Positions 1 to 9,203 are shown, counted from the first letter of the stretch. The stretch is 64,000 bases of DNA from Bacteroides sp. GM023 (GCF_014750685.1 NZ_JAAXGE010000014.1:347649-411648); one strand, 5' to 3'. Translations and numbers: made by a program. The notes: a model not told the origin generated them from the letters alone.

Positions 1-1322
1 GTATGTTGCGGGTCGTCTTCCTTCGGAAAGAGATTTAATAACTGCCAGTTGAGTAACTGATGAAAGATATTGATTTGTTCATCAAACTTTATCAGTTCTT
101 TATCGAAACGCGTTCGTGCAGAAGACATCCTGCCATAGGCTTCTTCTAGTTTCTCCTGCAATTTATAATTCCCATCGTCATCAAATACATCCATATAAGC
201 GCATTGTTGAGAGGGAAGATGATAGAAATCACTCAATTCTTTTCCGGGAACGGCAATAAAAGGTACTTGCGTCCAAAGTTCCGGCATTACCAAGACACTA
301 ATCAGAAACTGGTCGGAATTTAAAGAACCGAATGTATCCGATTTATGTAATTTCCGTAAGACTTCGGACGAGAAAGTGTTGGCGGGAAGTACACGTCCTT
401 TTCCCGACTGAAGGGGCAATGCACCGAAACGGGCGGCATGTCCGGCATTTATGACGTTCTTCAAAACTGTTTCTGTTGCTTGTGCTTGCATCGCTTCTGT
501 CGCTCGAATCGAAGTATCGTTGGTAACTTGCGTCGAAGTATCGTTAGCATGAACCGACAAAGAAGAAAGTACGGACAATATCAGGAGAACTGAACTACGT
601 AATTCCTTCAACCTGCGACCGAGCTGCATAAACCGCGAACGCTTATCCACAAAGCATAAAACCAGCCCGAGTAACAAAACAGCGTATCCGGTATAAGTGA
701 TTGTACGTCCTGCCACATCACGGTTGACAGAGAGCACTGTGCCCTGTTCATCCTGGTCATAAGAAGCTTGAAAGAAACGATAGCCTTTCACATCCAGCAC
801 GTTATTCATATAAACCCGCTGGGAAATGACTTCTTCTCCCATATGTACCAGCAACTCGCTTTCATAGGCGGACGGACTGGACGAACCGGGATAACGGGTC
901 AGCGTAAAATTCATCAGTTCTACACTAAAAGGAAGCGTATGGTAAGTCACTCCATCGGCATGACGGACGGCAAAGCGGTTGCTCGTCTCTCCCTCACGCA
1001 AATGCAGAATACCTTCCTCACCATAAAGGTGGGAAACCAGTGCTCCCAGCAGAATGATAACGAAAGCGCCATGAGTAATCAACATTCCCCATTTTCGCAT
1101 TTTCAGCGAATGTTGTCGGATGGCGATAGCCAGCCAATTAAGCACCAGCAGAAATTGAAGAAGGAAAAACAAAGGAGAACAGTACACCATCGACCTGGCT
1201 ACCTCACTTCCTTGATACTTTTCAATAAAAGTGGCGGCTGCCAAACCAGCACCATAAACAAGCAACAATACAATTGTAGTTGTTGAGGATGAAATCAGCC
1301 TTTTCAGATTTGTTTTTCCCAT
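1..1322 (-). CDS. ResB-type cytochrome c biogenesis protein (C-terminus beyond window)
   Basis: The frame stays open from an ATG at 1322 to the window edge, about 440 codons. Near the N-terminus lie three hydrophobic segments (about residues 13-33, 46-68 and 77-99). A periplasmic beta-rich stretch follows, then a fourth segment near 210-228 ending in a basic KRSRF, the layout of ResB/Ccs1 proteins that chaperone apocytochrome and haem in System II maturation. A soluble region comes after that. In Bacteroidota such proteins are often fused to a CcsA haem-handling domain, which would lie outside the window. It is the last visible gene of a minus-strand operon, 32 bp after a protein with two CxxCH motifs, so dedicated haem attachment for its neighbours is a reasonable inference. 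A short duplication (cgaagtatcgtt at 510-521 and 534-545) makes a Thr-rich linker. Confidence 0.75.
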   Translation of the reverse strand, partial: MGKTNLKRLISSSTTTIVLLLVYGAGLAAATFIEKYQGSEVARSMVYCSPLFFLLQFLLVLNWLAIAIRQHSLKMRKWGMLITHGAFVIILLGALVSHLYGEEGILHLREGETSNRFAVRHADGVTYHTLPFSVELMNFTLTRYPGSSSPSAYESELLVHMGEEVISQRVYMNNVLDVKGYRFFQASYDQDEQGTVLSVNRDVAGRTITYTGYAVLLLGLVLCFVDKRSRFMQLGRRLKELRSSVLLILSVLSSLSVHANDTSTQVTNDTSIRATEAMQAQATETVLKNVINAGHAARFGALPLQSGKGRVLPANTFSSEVLRKLHKSDTFGSLNSDQFLISVLVMPELWTQVPFIAVPGKELSDFYHLPSQQCAYMDVFDDDGNYKLQEKLEEAYGRMSSARTRFDKELIKFDEQINIFHQLLNWQLLNLFPKEDDPQH

Positions 1323-1354
1323 TCAAATACTCACTTTATCTTCAATATACTCAC

Positions 1355-4300
1355 TTAATCTTCAATAATGACACGGAAACCGACATTGAACACGCATTGA
1401 TAAGGATAGAATCCCTTACGCGAATAAGCAGTAGAATGTTTCGGACGTTCAATATACGAACCGCCACGAACTACTTTATATTCGGAAACCTTTTTCGAAT
1501 TCTCTTTATACGGATAGGGTACATAATCCGAACGCGTCCATTCGGCAACATTGCCATGCATGCAGTATAATCCGAACGGGTTGGCTTCATATTTCTTTCC
1601 GCCTACCTGAACCAAACTGCCATCATCCACATTGTCAGCCTTTGGAAGGAAGGTATAATACTTATACCAAGGCGATTCGGGCGACATCGGTTGCGGGTCG
1701 ACTCCAATCACAGCAAACTTGTTAGTTGTCACATCGGCCAAATTATCTTTCTTACCGAAATCAGCATTTAAATTACCGAACCAAAAGTCCTGGTCGCTAC
1801 CGCCACGGCAAGCCCATTCCCATTGTGCCTCGGTTGGAAGCGTGATGTTCAGTCCGGTCTTTTGACTCAATATCTTGCAATATTCCATTGCGTCATTATA
1901 ACTTACCCGGATAACAGGCTGTTCCGGTTTATTGGCAGGATAGCCCGGCACTACATGGTCTTTCCACTGCTGGTCTACATAGCGGCTGTCGTGCTGCGGG
2001 AATACAGTGTTATACTGCTGATTGGTCACTTCCAGTTCACCCATCCAAAAGGCTTTATCTATCTTCACTTTGGTAGTAGGATAAGCATCCGGTTCACCTT
2101 CGTAACTGCCCATAACAAACTCACCGGCCGGAATACGCACAAATGTCATTTGGATGCCCGGTGCTATTTCCAACACCTTGACGGTTTCTTTTTCACCGGC
2201 TAACAGTTCCTTTACTTTATCCGCAGTAAACGGCCATCCTTTTACCTTCTGTACCTTCTCTTTCACAGGGGTGGTTTTCTCCGGCATTACCGGTTGTATT
2301 TCACCTTTATTCTTCAGTTGGCTGGCATAATCGGCAATTTCCTTTTTCCAGTCCACTCCGGCTCCACCGGCATATTTATCGGTCAGTTGTTTACGGCGTT
2401 CTATCTGATTGTATCCCTGATAAGGGAACGACGTCAACACATTGGCATTGAAATATCCTTTGTCGGGGGCATTATAATCAATCCAGTTATAAATTTTCCG
2501 CCACTCCGCATCCGTCAGTTTCACATTATAATGTCCTTTCTTCAAAAGACGAACCAGTTCACTGGTATTCGGATGATATTCATAAGGATAAAGCACTACC
2601 ATATCCCCTTCACCACCCTGACGATGTACATACGGATGAAGATTGAGGTAAGATGTTCCATATCCTTTCTTATCCTTCTTGCCGCCACGCAGGTCGAACG
2701 CTTTTCCCTCACCGTTATGGCAGGCGATGCAGGCACGATCCAAAATCGGCTGTACTTCCAGGTCAAAGGTAAACGAGCGGATGCCGCCTTCAGGGGGAGT
2801 CAGAGCGTGCGGTGCTTTTTGCGAAGCAATCACACGTTTCGGTATGACAATCTGATTTTGATTTTCATGGCATCCTACGCAGGAGACCATCTCTCCCGGT
2901 TGCCCGGTCAGCCAGCTGCGCATCCACTGTACGGCTACTCCGTCCTTATCCAAAGGCTGGATGGATACAGGAGTATTGGCAGGGATTTTAAAGATAACCG
3001 AACCGTCTTCTTCTACCGGAACAGTTCCCAGCATACGCTTGATATCCCATCCCGACTGAATGCCATGCCAGTTATGGTCGGATTGTGTCTGTACATAAGC
3101 ATATTCATAAGCGTGCAAACGAAGTGACTTCACTGTTCCGCGCGGAATACCTTTCAGCCCTTCGCCTTCATAAATGTCCTGTATAAAGACGGTTGCCTGC
3201 TTATCGTCCAACTTCACCCGGTCGGGGATGGCAGGCGGAGTCACCGTTTTGCGTACGGCTATCGGACTGATATATCCTTCACCGTCCATCTTGTGCAGGC
3301 AAGTTACGTTATCGAACTTATCCACCAGATAGATTCCCCACAAATCATTCTTATCCAGTTTTGCGGTGACCAGGAAGTAAGTATCATTAAGTGGAGAAGG
3401 CTTGATAAATTGAGGCCATACACCATCTACCAACCTGTCTTTTACTTCTTCAACGATAGGTCGGTTGCGGTAAGGAATCTCCTGCAACATACCGGCTGCT
3501 CCTTTACGCGCCTTAGCCGGGTCGAACAGAATCAGACGACCGGAACGTGCCACTCCGTGATGCCCTGAAATGATACCGACAAAAGCGGAACCATAACCAG
3601 GTAAGGGCTGCACGTCAAATGTACTGTTGGGGAACATCGAGCCACTGCCGTACAGTGCTTTTTGTTCCGTACCGTCAGGATTCATATTCATTACGATACG
3701 GGTGTAGTAGTGAGTAAGGTCTGTGTATTCCCAGCGGGTATACATCACACGCCCATTATTCATTATCACCGGATTCCAGTTGGCATCCTGGTCGAATGTC
3801 AGACGGCGCAGATTTTTATTCTGTGGTGTATAGAGCACCATATTCCCTACCGGGTCACTACCGTTGACACAAGGAACTCCCTGATAACCGATATTCGAAT
3901 TGGCGATGATACGTCCATCCGGCAGATAAGTACCGTCGTAAAACTCCAAATCCGGTTCAGGATTATCAATCAGTTTCTTACAATCACCACCATTCAGTTT
4001 CACTTCAAATACATTCCAGCGATTATCAGACATGGTTTGGGTAAACATAGCACGCTCCCCATCCCAATGCAATTTCAAATCAGCGATAGAGGAAGTATTG
4101 GCAGGTTTATAAACCGTACGAACCTGCACATTCTTACGCAAATCACTTAATTCAACAATATCCGCTTCAAAACCTTCCCGACGGGCTGATTCCTGGTTAC
4201 TCCAGTTATTCGACTGCGTACCAAGTTCGGGAGCCATCGCCCGGCGGTCCCTGTTTCCTAATTTATAACGGACGGTCAGGACTTTGTCTCCATCCAGCAA

Positions 4301-4837
4301 CGGATTAGCCAGCAGGATAGTGCGCTTATTGGCAATCGCCTTTTCCGCATTTGCCAAAACAGCCTCATCACCGCTATAGATATTGCCGAATCCCTTCTTC
4401 ACTTGTTGTTCCAGCTCCGTCAAAACAGGCTGATACTTTACAGCGTCGAATCCTTCAAGCCGCTTCATATCTTCATATGCCAGTCGAACGGCTTCCATAT
4501 TCAGCCATTTCAGTTCGTTCTGTAACAGGAGCATGCGTTGCACTTGTTTATACAACTTTTGATAACCGGTAATTTGAGTTTCGACTTTCTTTTCGGTTTC
4601 AATTTGTTGAACCGCATTCTTCACAAAAGAAGCGTCTTTCAGATAAGCAGCCTGCTTCAAGACGAGCTCGCGTTCGGAAGAAGCATCGACAGGTTTCTTC
4701 GATGGGTTTATAGCCGTCGATACAGTTTTTTGTTTTGCGGAAGCATTCGTTTTAGTATTCTTCTGTTGAGCCGCAGCCACAGAAGTCAGTAAAGGAAATA
4801 CTAAAAACAATACTAATGTGTGATACTTGTTTTTCAT
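1355..4837 (-). CDS. Secreted propeller / di-CxxCH cytochrome / FGE-sulfatase-like fusion (HzsA-like)
   Basis: A 1160-residue protein with a Sec signal (cleavage near AAA-QQ, residues 21-25). A helical region of charged residues covers about 50-190, and a TolB/WD-like beta-propeller about 230-520. Two c-type haem motifs are visible, CVGCH (653-657) and CIACH (703-707). A formylglycine-generating-enzyme (SUMF1) fold domain covers about 895-1160 (IPAGEFVMGS, LPTEAQWEWACRGG, HGNVAEW, VVRGGSY, GFRVI). The propeller-haem half resembles proteins annotated as hydrazine-synthase-alpha-like. The FGE part lacks the two copper-binding cysteines that follow GGSY in catalytic FGEs (here GGSYIERPKHS), so sulfatase activation is unlikely. 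The gene sits 45 bp after the cupin gene and 32 bp before the ResB-like gene. Periplasmic or outer-membrane-facing redox work is inferred; substrate unknown. Confidence 0.75.
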   Translation of the reverse strand: MKNKYHTLVLFLVFPLLTSVAAAQQKNTKTNASAKQKTVSTAINPSKKPVDASSERELVLKQAAYLKDASFVKNAVQQIETEKKVETQITGYQKLYKQVQRMLLLQNELKWLNMEAVRLAYEDMKRLEGFDAVKYQPVLTELEQQVKKGFGNIYSGDEAVLANAEKAIANKRTILLANPLLDGDKVLTVRYKLGNRDRRAMAPELGTQSNNWSNQESARREGFEADIVELSDLRKNVQVRTVYKPANTSSIADLKLHWDGERAMFTQTMSDNRWNVFEVKLNGGDCKKLIDNPEPDLEFYDGTYLPDGRIIANSNIGYQGVPCVNGSDPVGNMVLYTPQNKNLRRLTFDQDANWNPVIMNNGRVMYTRWEYTDLTHYYTRIVMNMNPDGTEQKALYGSGSMFPNSTFDVQPLPGYGSAFVGIISGHHGVARSGRLILFDPAKARKGAAGMLQEIPYRNRPIVEEVKDRLVDGVWPQFIKPSPLNDTYFLVTAKLDKNDLWGIYLVDKFDNVTCLHKMDGEGYISPIAVRKTVTPPAIPDRVKLDDKQATVFIQDIYEGEGLKGIPRGTVKSLRLHAYEYAYVQTQSDHNWHGIQSGWDIKRMLGTVPVEEDGSVIFKIPANTPVSIQPLDKDGVAVQWMRSWLTGQPGEMVSCVGCHENQNQIVIPKRVIASQKAPHALTPPEGGIRSFTFDLEVQPILDRACIACHNGEGKAFDLRGGKKDKKGYGTSYLNLHPYVHRQGGEGDMVVLYPYEYHPNTSELVRLLKKGHYNVKLTDAEWRKIYNWIDYNAPDKGYFNANVLTSFPYQGYNQIERRKQLTDKYAGGAGVDWKKEIADYASQLKNKGEIQPVMPEKTTPVKEKVQKVKGWPFTADKVKELLAGEKETVKVLEIAPGIQMTFVRIPAGEFVMGSYEGEPDAYPTTKVKIDKAFWMGELEVTNQQYNTVFPQHDSRYVDQQWKDHVVPGYPANKPEQPVIRVSYNDAMEYCKILSQKTGLNITLPTEAQWEWACRGGSDQDFWFGNLNADFGKKDNLADVTTNKFAVIGVDPQPMSPESPWYKYYTFLPKADNVDDGSLVQVGGKKYEANPFGLYCMHGNVAEWTRSDYVPYPYKENSKKVSEYKVVRGGSYIERPKHSTAYSRKGFYPYQCVFNVGFRVIIED

Positions 4838-4882
4838 GGTGGTTTGTTTCAGTCGAATCTATGCTAATTCGAAATATTCAGT

Positions 4883-5452
4883 TTATAACGCAGCAGTCGG
4901 ATGAGTGAAACGCAGTCCGGCATTATCATGGTAGTTGGCCCATTCACAGACAACAGCGCCTTCCGGCCCTGCCATCATAAAGTGAAAAGTTTCCATTTCT
5001 TTCAAGCGTAAGATATCCCCTACTTCCTGTTTTACACAATTCTTGCTTTTAATAGGTCCATGCGTGGCAGGAACTGCCGGAGCATCCGGGGTAGTCTCTC
5101 CTATCTCAGAGAAGTTGTAAACCCATCCTTTCTCTACCATCCATGATTCATGTTTGGCAGGGAAGTCCGTTGTCACATGAGCATGTTCAGGAATCATCTG
5201 TCCCGGAAGTAAGTAAATGGCATGGGCGAAATAACCGTATGTCGGGTCGTTAATCCAAAAGATACCGCCCATACCTACATTTTCGAAATCTCCCAAGCCA
5301 AAGTCCGTTACCCACATATTCTCAGCCATAAATCCGGTAAAAGGGATGTCATAGTGAACAAACATTTCCTTCATTGCTTCAATAGCAGTCTCTTGTTGGA
5401 ACACGCCGTTCTTATAGAAATCGGCATTGGTGTACTTTTTCAAATTAGTCAT
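4883..5452 (-). CDS. Cupin-fold metal-binding protein, possible isomerase
   Basis: This 189-residue protein has no signal peptide. The first cupin motif is visible as PGQMIPEHAHV followed by KHESWMVEKGW: His90 and His92, then Glu102 and a Gly. The second motif is around GDILRL..ETFHFMM, with His157 as the fourth ligand. That gives the His-His-Glu-His site of metal cupins. The spacing and the phrase around EHAH...HESW recall D-lyxose-isomerase-type sugar cupins, but I cannot place it firmly. It lies 36 bp downstream of the chorismatase-like gene and 45 bp upstream of the large cytochrome fusion, so it is almost certainly cotranscribed. A cytoplasmic enzyme acting on a small molecule is the most that can be inferred. 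Confidence 0.6.
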   Translation of the reverse strand: MTNLKKYTNADFYKNGVFQQETAIEAMKEMFVHYDIPFTGFMAENMWVTDFGLGDFENVGMGGIFWINDPTYGYFAHAIYLLPGQMIPEHAHVTTDFPAKHESWMVEKGWVYNFSEIGETTPDAPAVPATHGPIKSKNCVKQEVGDILRLKEMETFHFMMAGPEGAVVCEWANYHDNAGLRFTHPTAAL

Positions 5453-5488
5453 CGTTTTTATCTGTTATTATTTATATTAGTATCGTAT

Positions 5489-6583
5489 TTATTCTATCGC
5501 TATTCCTTCTATTTCAATCAATAGTTCTTCCCTGCATACGCCGGCTTGCAGGTAGGAAACGGGAATATTCAGTCCATAGCTTTCAAGTCCCCGCCTTGCA
5601 AGCTCATAATCCGACTTATTCTTCAGGTAGACACGCAACATCATCAAACGGGCGTTGTCTATTAATTGGGCGATATTCTCCATCGTAATCTGCAACTGAC
5701 GTTCCAGGCCGACTCCTTTCAGACTTTCTTCTCCGCGGATAGCGGCTGTTCCTGAAATATAGACCAAACGTCGGTCATAAAAAGTCATGCTCTTGGCACG
5801 TTCAAACTTCGGAGTAGTCTTTTTCTGCCGGGCTTCTTCAAGCACTTGTTCAGAATAAGCATGGGCGGCAACCTGCAATTTATTATCAATAGGAGTGGCG
5901 AAAGCATCAGACGTATGAAACACCGCGGCATCTACATCAATCAAAATACCGCCCAAGTCCATGCCGATTCCCGTAGCGGCAGGATACCCTTTCGACCAGT
6001 CGCTTTCCGCATAGAACGCTGTACGCACATTGTTGAATGACTGGTAGTGCTGACCGGCTCCGTCATATCCGGTTATCCGTTCTATATAATTCCATTGGCG
6101 AATAATACTGCTGACAGGAAACGACTCCTTATCCAATACACCTCTCAACTGCCGGAAAGCTACTGCCGACTGTTGTTCTCTGTCCGTACAGGATTCATCC
6201 CCTCGAAATCCGCCCGCAAAAAGGAAACGTCCCGATTCATTTTCCACCAATACATAAGAAATGTCCTCATATCGGCGATACGAAATCCGTTCGTCCGTAT
6301 CGGGGCGATAACTGTGCACTTCCAATACTAAAGGTGCATCTAGTACCGGTTGTGAGACATAGCTAAGTGCAGGTTCGCAATCTCCGAAAAAACGACGTGC
6401 CTTCCTCTTGAAAATCTGACGCCAAGCGACATATTCTTCTTCCAAAGCAGGCGTACCGAACAAAACCAGGCGTAGCACGCTCTCTTTTTCGGGCAACTGC
6501 GACAATAAATCGTCTATCATGGACGAAAAATCATTTGCAGAAGCAATGTACAGGGAGTAATGTATTTTATCGCAATAATTCAT
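5489..6583 (-). CDS. Chorismatase-like / RidA-fold protein (FkbO/Hyg5 type)
   Basis: A 364-residue cytoplasmic protein. The C-terminal third carries the RidA/YjgF signature (YISGTAAIRGEESLKGVGL, then QLQITMENIAQLI near residue 300). The middle has FNNVRTAFY and GYPAATGIGM, the arrangement of FkbO/Hyg5/XanB2 chorismatases, which cleave or dehydrate chorismate to dihydroxycyclohexadienecarboxylate or hydroxybenzoates. The length fits that family. The assignment rests on remembered motif patterns, and a relative acting on another enol-ether or imine is possible. The start is 11 bp after the upstream cytochrome gene. A chorismate-derived or quinone-like small molecule made next to c-type cytochromes under an IclR regulator would be chemically coherent, but that is inference. 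Confidence 0.6.
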   Translation of the reverse strand: MNYCDKIHYSLYIASANDFSSMIDDLLSQLPEKESVLRLVLFGTPALEEEYVAWRQIFKRKARRFFGDCEPALSYVSQPVLDAPLVLEVHSYRPDTDERISYRRYEDISYVLVENESGRFLFAGGFRGDESCTDREQQSAVAFRQLRGVLDKESFPVSSIIRQWNYIERITGYDGAGQHYQSFNNVRTAFYAESDWSKGYPAATGIGMDLGGILIDVDAAVFHTSDAFATPIDNKLQVAAHAYSEQVLEEARQKKTTPKFERAKSMTFYDRRLVYISGTAAIRGEESLKGVGLERQLQITMENIAQLIDNARLMMLRVYLKNKSDYELARRGLESYGLNIPVSYLQAGVCREELLIEIEGIAIE

Positions 6584-6594
6584 AAACCTTCTTC

Positions 6595-8352
6595 TTACAG
6601 GGAATTTACATATTCGGTCAATTCCTCTATTTCTTTCTTTGAAACCTTCTTGTCAACTCCATGTTTGTGGACTTCAAACACTTCCTGCATGGTGGCAGCA
6701 CGCCCGTCAAACAGATAAGGAGCTGTACGCCAACACTCCACCAACGTAGGTGTATCCCATCCTTTCTCAAATTCTATATCTTCACCAATCCGGTGCATTT
6801 TCATATCCGTATAGAAAGGCCCGCTATGACATTCGCCGCACTTCAACTTATCAAAGACTTTCCTTCCCGCCTTAGCTTTCTCCGATAACTCTCCGTTTAT
6901 CAGATACGGACTGGGAACCGGACGCAAAGACTTCATATAAGCATCTACACATTCGGCCATTTCTTCTTCAGGTTCATAGAACTGGATATAGCGGAAACCT
7001 GCCCGCACAGCTATTTCAGCTTTGGCACGAATACCCGAAATCATATTGGGCGGTGTCACATGGCTATAAAGCATACTTTTACAATTCTTGGGATTACCTA
7101 CCCCGTCATTCATCAAATCCCAGTTCATACCGTCCGTACGACCATCTCCGGGGTGACATCCGTTACAACTTTGCCATCCTTGATAGCAATGTCCGGCATC
7201 ATTAAAGTATTTCTCCCCTTTTTGTTCTTTTGTCTCAGTACGTCCTATATTCATATTAACGGCAGCTACCGACAGCGTATTCACATCTACTATATTTAAT
7301 ATGTCGGCAAAGTAGGTGGGAATAATCAGTTTATTATTTGAAATCAGGAAATTGCGCGGCCCGTTGCCCTGCAAAGGAATCCTTTTGCGAAGACCATAGA
7401 GAAAGGTCAGGTCGTAGTCCAAACGACTTTTATCCTCATAACTCCTAAATTTATTCAGCATCCGGGAATGGTCGATAACACTGACTTCGTGTGTTCCGCT
7501 ATGAGTTGCGTAGATATATTTCTCATCGCAGGCAATTCCCCATATACCGGCAGCTCCCCGGTCGGGCTCGTCCACCAATACGGCTCCTTCAAACTCCTGC
7601 TTTTCTACATTGATGACACTAAAGGCACTTGTATTCATCCATCCCTGCTGCAATTGCGAAGTAGGTACCATAAAACGGCCTAAATTATGAGATACATAAA
7701 TATATTTGCCATCGGGAGTAATACACATATTCTTCAAAGCGTTACTACCATTTGCCAGTTGGATGTCCTTCACTTTGGTAAAGTCTTTCATATCAATAAC
7801 CGAAACACAGGCTGCTACTATATTCAAGTCTGCCCGTTGCGCCGGCAAGAAGTTTGCAACAAACATATATCGTCCGTCTTTACTGAATATAGCAGACAGG
7901 GGTTCACGCAAGACTTTCACATTTCGCACCACTTTACGTGACGCAACCTCTATCTCACTTACGGTATTGGCAAATTGATTGCATACATATATATGTTTCT
8001 TGTTCGCATCAAATAGAGGATAGCAAGCTCCCGAACCGGTAGGAATCACGGCTTCCACTTGTCCCGACTTCAATGACAGCACTTCCATCTGTCCGGTTTT
8101 CTCAAAAGTAGTCACATATGCTATATCTCCATCAAGCAAAAGTCCTGTGGGAGTTTCTTTGAACGGATACGAACGGAGCAGAGTGTTCCCGTCAGCGGCA
8201 AAAACATCCAGCCGTTTTGTTCCCTTTTGAGTCATCAACAGTTCTCCTTTCCCATTGACGGCAGTGCCCGTGGTAAAGAAAGGCGGATTTCCGGCCGTTG
8301 CCAGAGATATGCCGCAGCCGAGCAAGCAAATTAGCAAAAAGTTCCTTATCAT
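6595..8352 (-). CDS. YVTN beta-propeller plus di-heme cytochrome c peroxidase/MauG-like protein
   Basis: The 585-residue protein begins with a Sec signal peptide (about 20 residues, ending LATA-G). Residues about 25-370 are a YVTN-type beta-propeller, with repeats such as HIYVCNQFANTVSEIEV, YMFVANF and YIYATHSGTHEVSVID. Residues about 375-585 form a di-heme module with CNGCH (396-400) and CGECH (505-509). TPTLVECWRTAPYLFDGRA is the conserved segment near the second haem of CCP/MauG proteins. The protein is presumably periplasmic and would oxidise a small molecule or a protein side chain. It needs a cytochrome c maturation system, and the ResB-like gene at the operon end fits. It lies 29 bp after the IclR gene. 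Confidence 0.8.
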   Translation of the reverse strand: MIRNFLLICLLGCGISLATAGNPPFFTTGTAVNGKGELLMTQKGTKRLDVFAADGNTLLRSYPFKETPTGLLLDGDIAYVTTFEKTGQMEVLSLKSGQVEAVIPTGSGACYPLFDANKKHIYVCNQFANTVSEIEVASRKVVRNVKVLREPLSAIFSKDGRYMFVANFLPAQRADLNIVAACVSVIDMKDFTKVKDIQLANGSNALKNMCITPDGKYIYVSHNLGRFMVPTSQLQQGWMNTSAFSVINVEKQEFEGAVLVDEPDRGAAGIWGIACDEKYIYATHSGTHEVSVIDHSRMLNKFRSYEDKSRLDYDLTFLYGLRKRIPLQGNGPRNFLISNNKLIIPTYFADILNIVDVNTLSVAAVNMNIGRTETKEQKGEKYFNDAGHCYQGWQSCNGCHPGDGRTDGMNWDLMNDGVGNPKNCKSMLYSHVTPPNMISGIRAKAEIAVRAGFRYIQFYEPEEEMAECVDAYMKSLRPVPSPYLINGELSEKAKAGRKVFDKLKCGECHSGPFYTDMKMHRIGEDIEFEKGWDTPTLVECWRTAPYLFDGRAATMQEVFEVHKHGVDKKVSKKEIEELTEYVNSL

Positions 8353-8381
8353 AGTATCTTGTGTTTTTAGGATGTTATCTT

Positions 8382-9203
8382 TTAAACTCTCCTGTATCCC
8401 AGTTCGGCCGAAATCTGCCCGGCTATCTCCTTGACAGTCTGCACGGTGATTCGCAACTGTTCTTCCGTCAAGCGGTCTTTAGGGCCTGAAATCCAAATAG
8501 AGCCACAAGGGTATCCCGTATAATTCAGGACAGGTGCGCCTGCGCAAATCACTCCGCTCAATTCTTCTTCGTTATCCAAAGCATATCCCTGCTGATAAAC
8601 TTTCTCCAGTTCTTCCAGGTAGGCTTCCCGTGAAGTAATCGTACGGGAATTATAACGGGGGAAAGTCATATAGGAAAGATAACGGTTGCGGACGGTTACG
8701 GGCAGATAAGCCATGATGGCTTTTCCCGGTGCGGAGCAGTGCAACTCAAAAGGTTTGCCCGGCGACAGGACAAAGCAGAACGCATGATGTCCCCGCGCCT
8801 GTTCGATAAAAATGCCTTTTTCATCTCCCAATACACCGAAACAGGCTGTCTCTTTCACCCTGTCCCTCAAATCACGCAGATGCGGCAGGACTGTTTCCAG
8901 CAGATTGTGTTCATTCAGTGCACGGAAACCCAGTGTCAGCAATTTCCGGGTTAATTTATACCGCTTGGCATCTTCACTAAAAGAAAGATAATCCAGGCGC
9001 ACCAATGTATTCAGGATGCGATAAGCAGTAGTCTGCGATATATCAAGCGCCTGCTTGATTTCCTGCAATGTCTCCCCTTCCGCCCGTGAAGAAAGATATT
9101 CAATCACTGCAATGCCTTTTTCTAAATTAGGCACTTTATAATTATCGTCTGCTTTTTCCAGACTTTGCTCTGTATTTTCCATATTTGGCAACATGTTTTC
9201 CAT
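8382..9203 (-). CDS. IclR-family transcriptional regulator
   Basis: This 273-residue protein has an N-terminal winged helix-turn-helix (about 26-90: LEKGIAVIEYL, LQEIKQALDISQTTAYRILNTL). An IclR effector-binding domain follows (about 100-270), including CSAPGKAIMAYLP and the GVICAGAPVLNYTG stretch typical of the ligand pocket. IclR proteins commonly sense aromatic acids, keto-acids or sugars and control adjacent catabolic genes. It is the first gene of the minus-strand cytochrome operon, only 29 bp before the next gene, so autoregulation of the operon is expected. The first ATG is used here. Two further in-frame ATGs lie at codons 4 and 8, within a small direct repeat (aaatatggaaaa). No clear TAnnTTTG box precedes it. 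Confidence 0.88.
   Translation of the reverse strand: MENMLPNMENTEQSLEKADDNYKVPNLEKGIAVIEYLSSRAEGETLQEIKQALDISQTTAYRILNTLVRLDYLSFSEDAKRYKLTRKLLTLGFRALNEHNLLETVLPHLRDLRDRVKETACFGVLGDEKGIFIEQARGHHAFCFVLSPGKPFELHCSAPGKAIMAYLPVTVRNRYLSYMTFPRYNSRTITSREAYLEELEKVYQQGYALDNEEELSGVICAGAPVLNYTGYPCGSIWISGPKDRLTEEQLRITVQTVKEIAGQISAELGYRRV

Noticed and set aside
1823..4150. Plus-strand open frames of 120-280 codons opposite the large cytochrome/FGE gene
   Set aside because: They are antisense shadows. The minus-strand protein shows clear domains, a signal peptide and haem motifs across the whole stretch.
1355..4837. True hydrazine synthase or sulfatase-activating enzyme
   Set aside because: The other hydrazine synthase subunits are absent and the FGE copper cysteines are missing, so neither literal function is supported.
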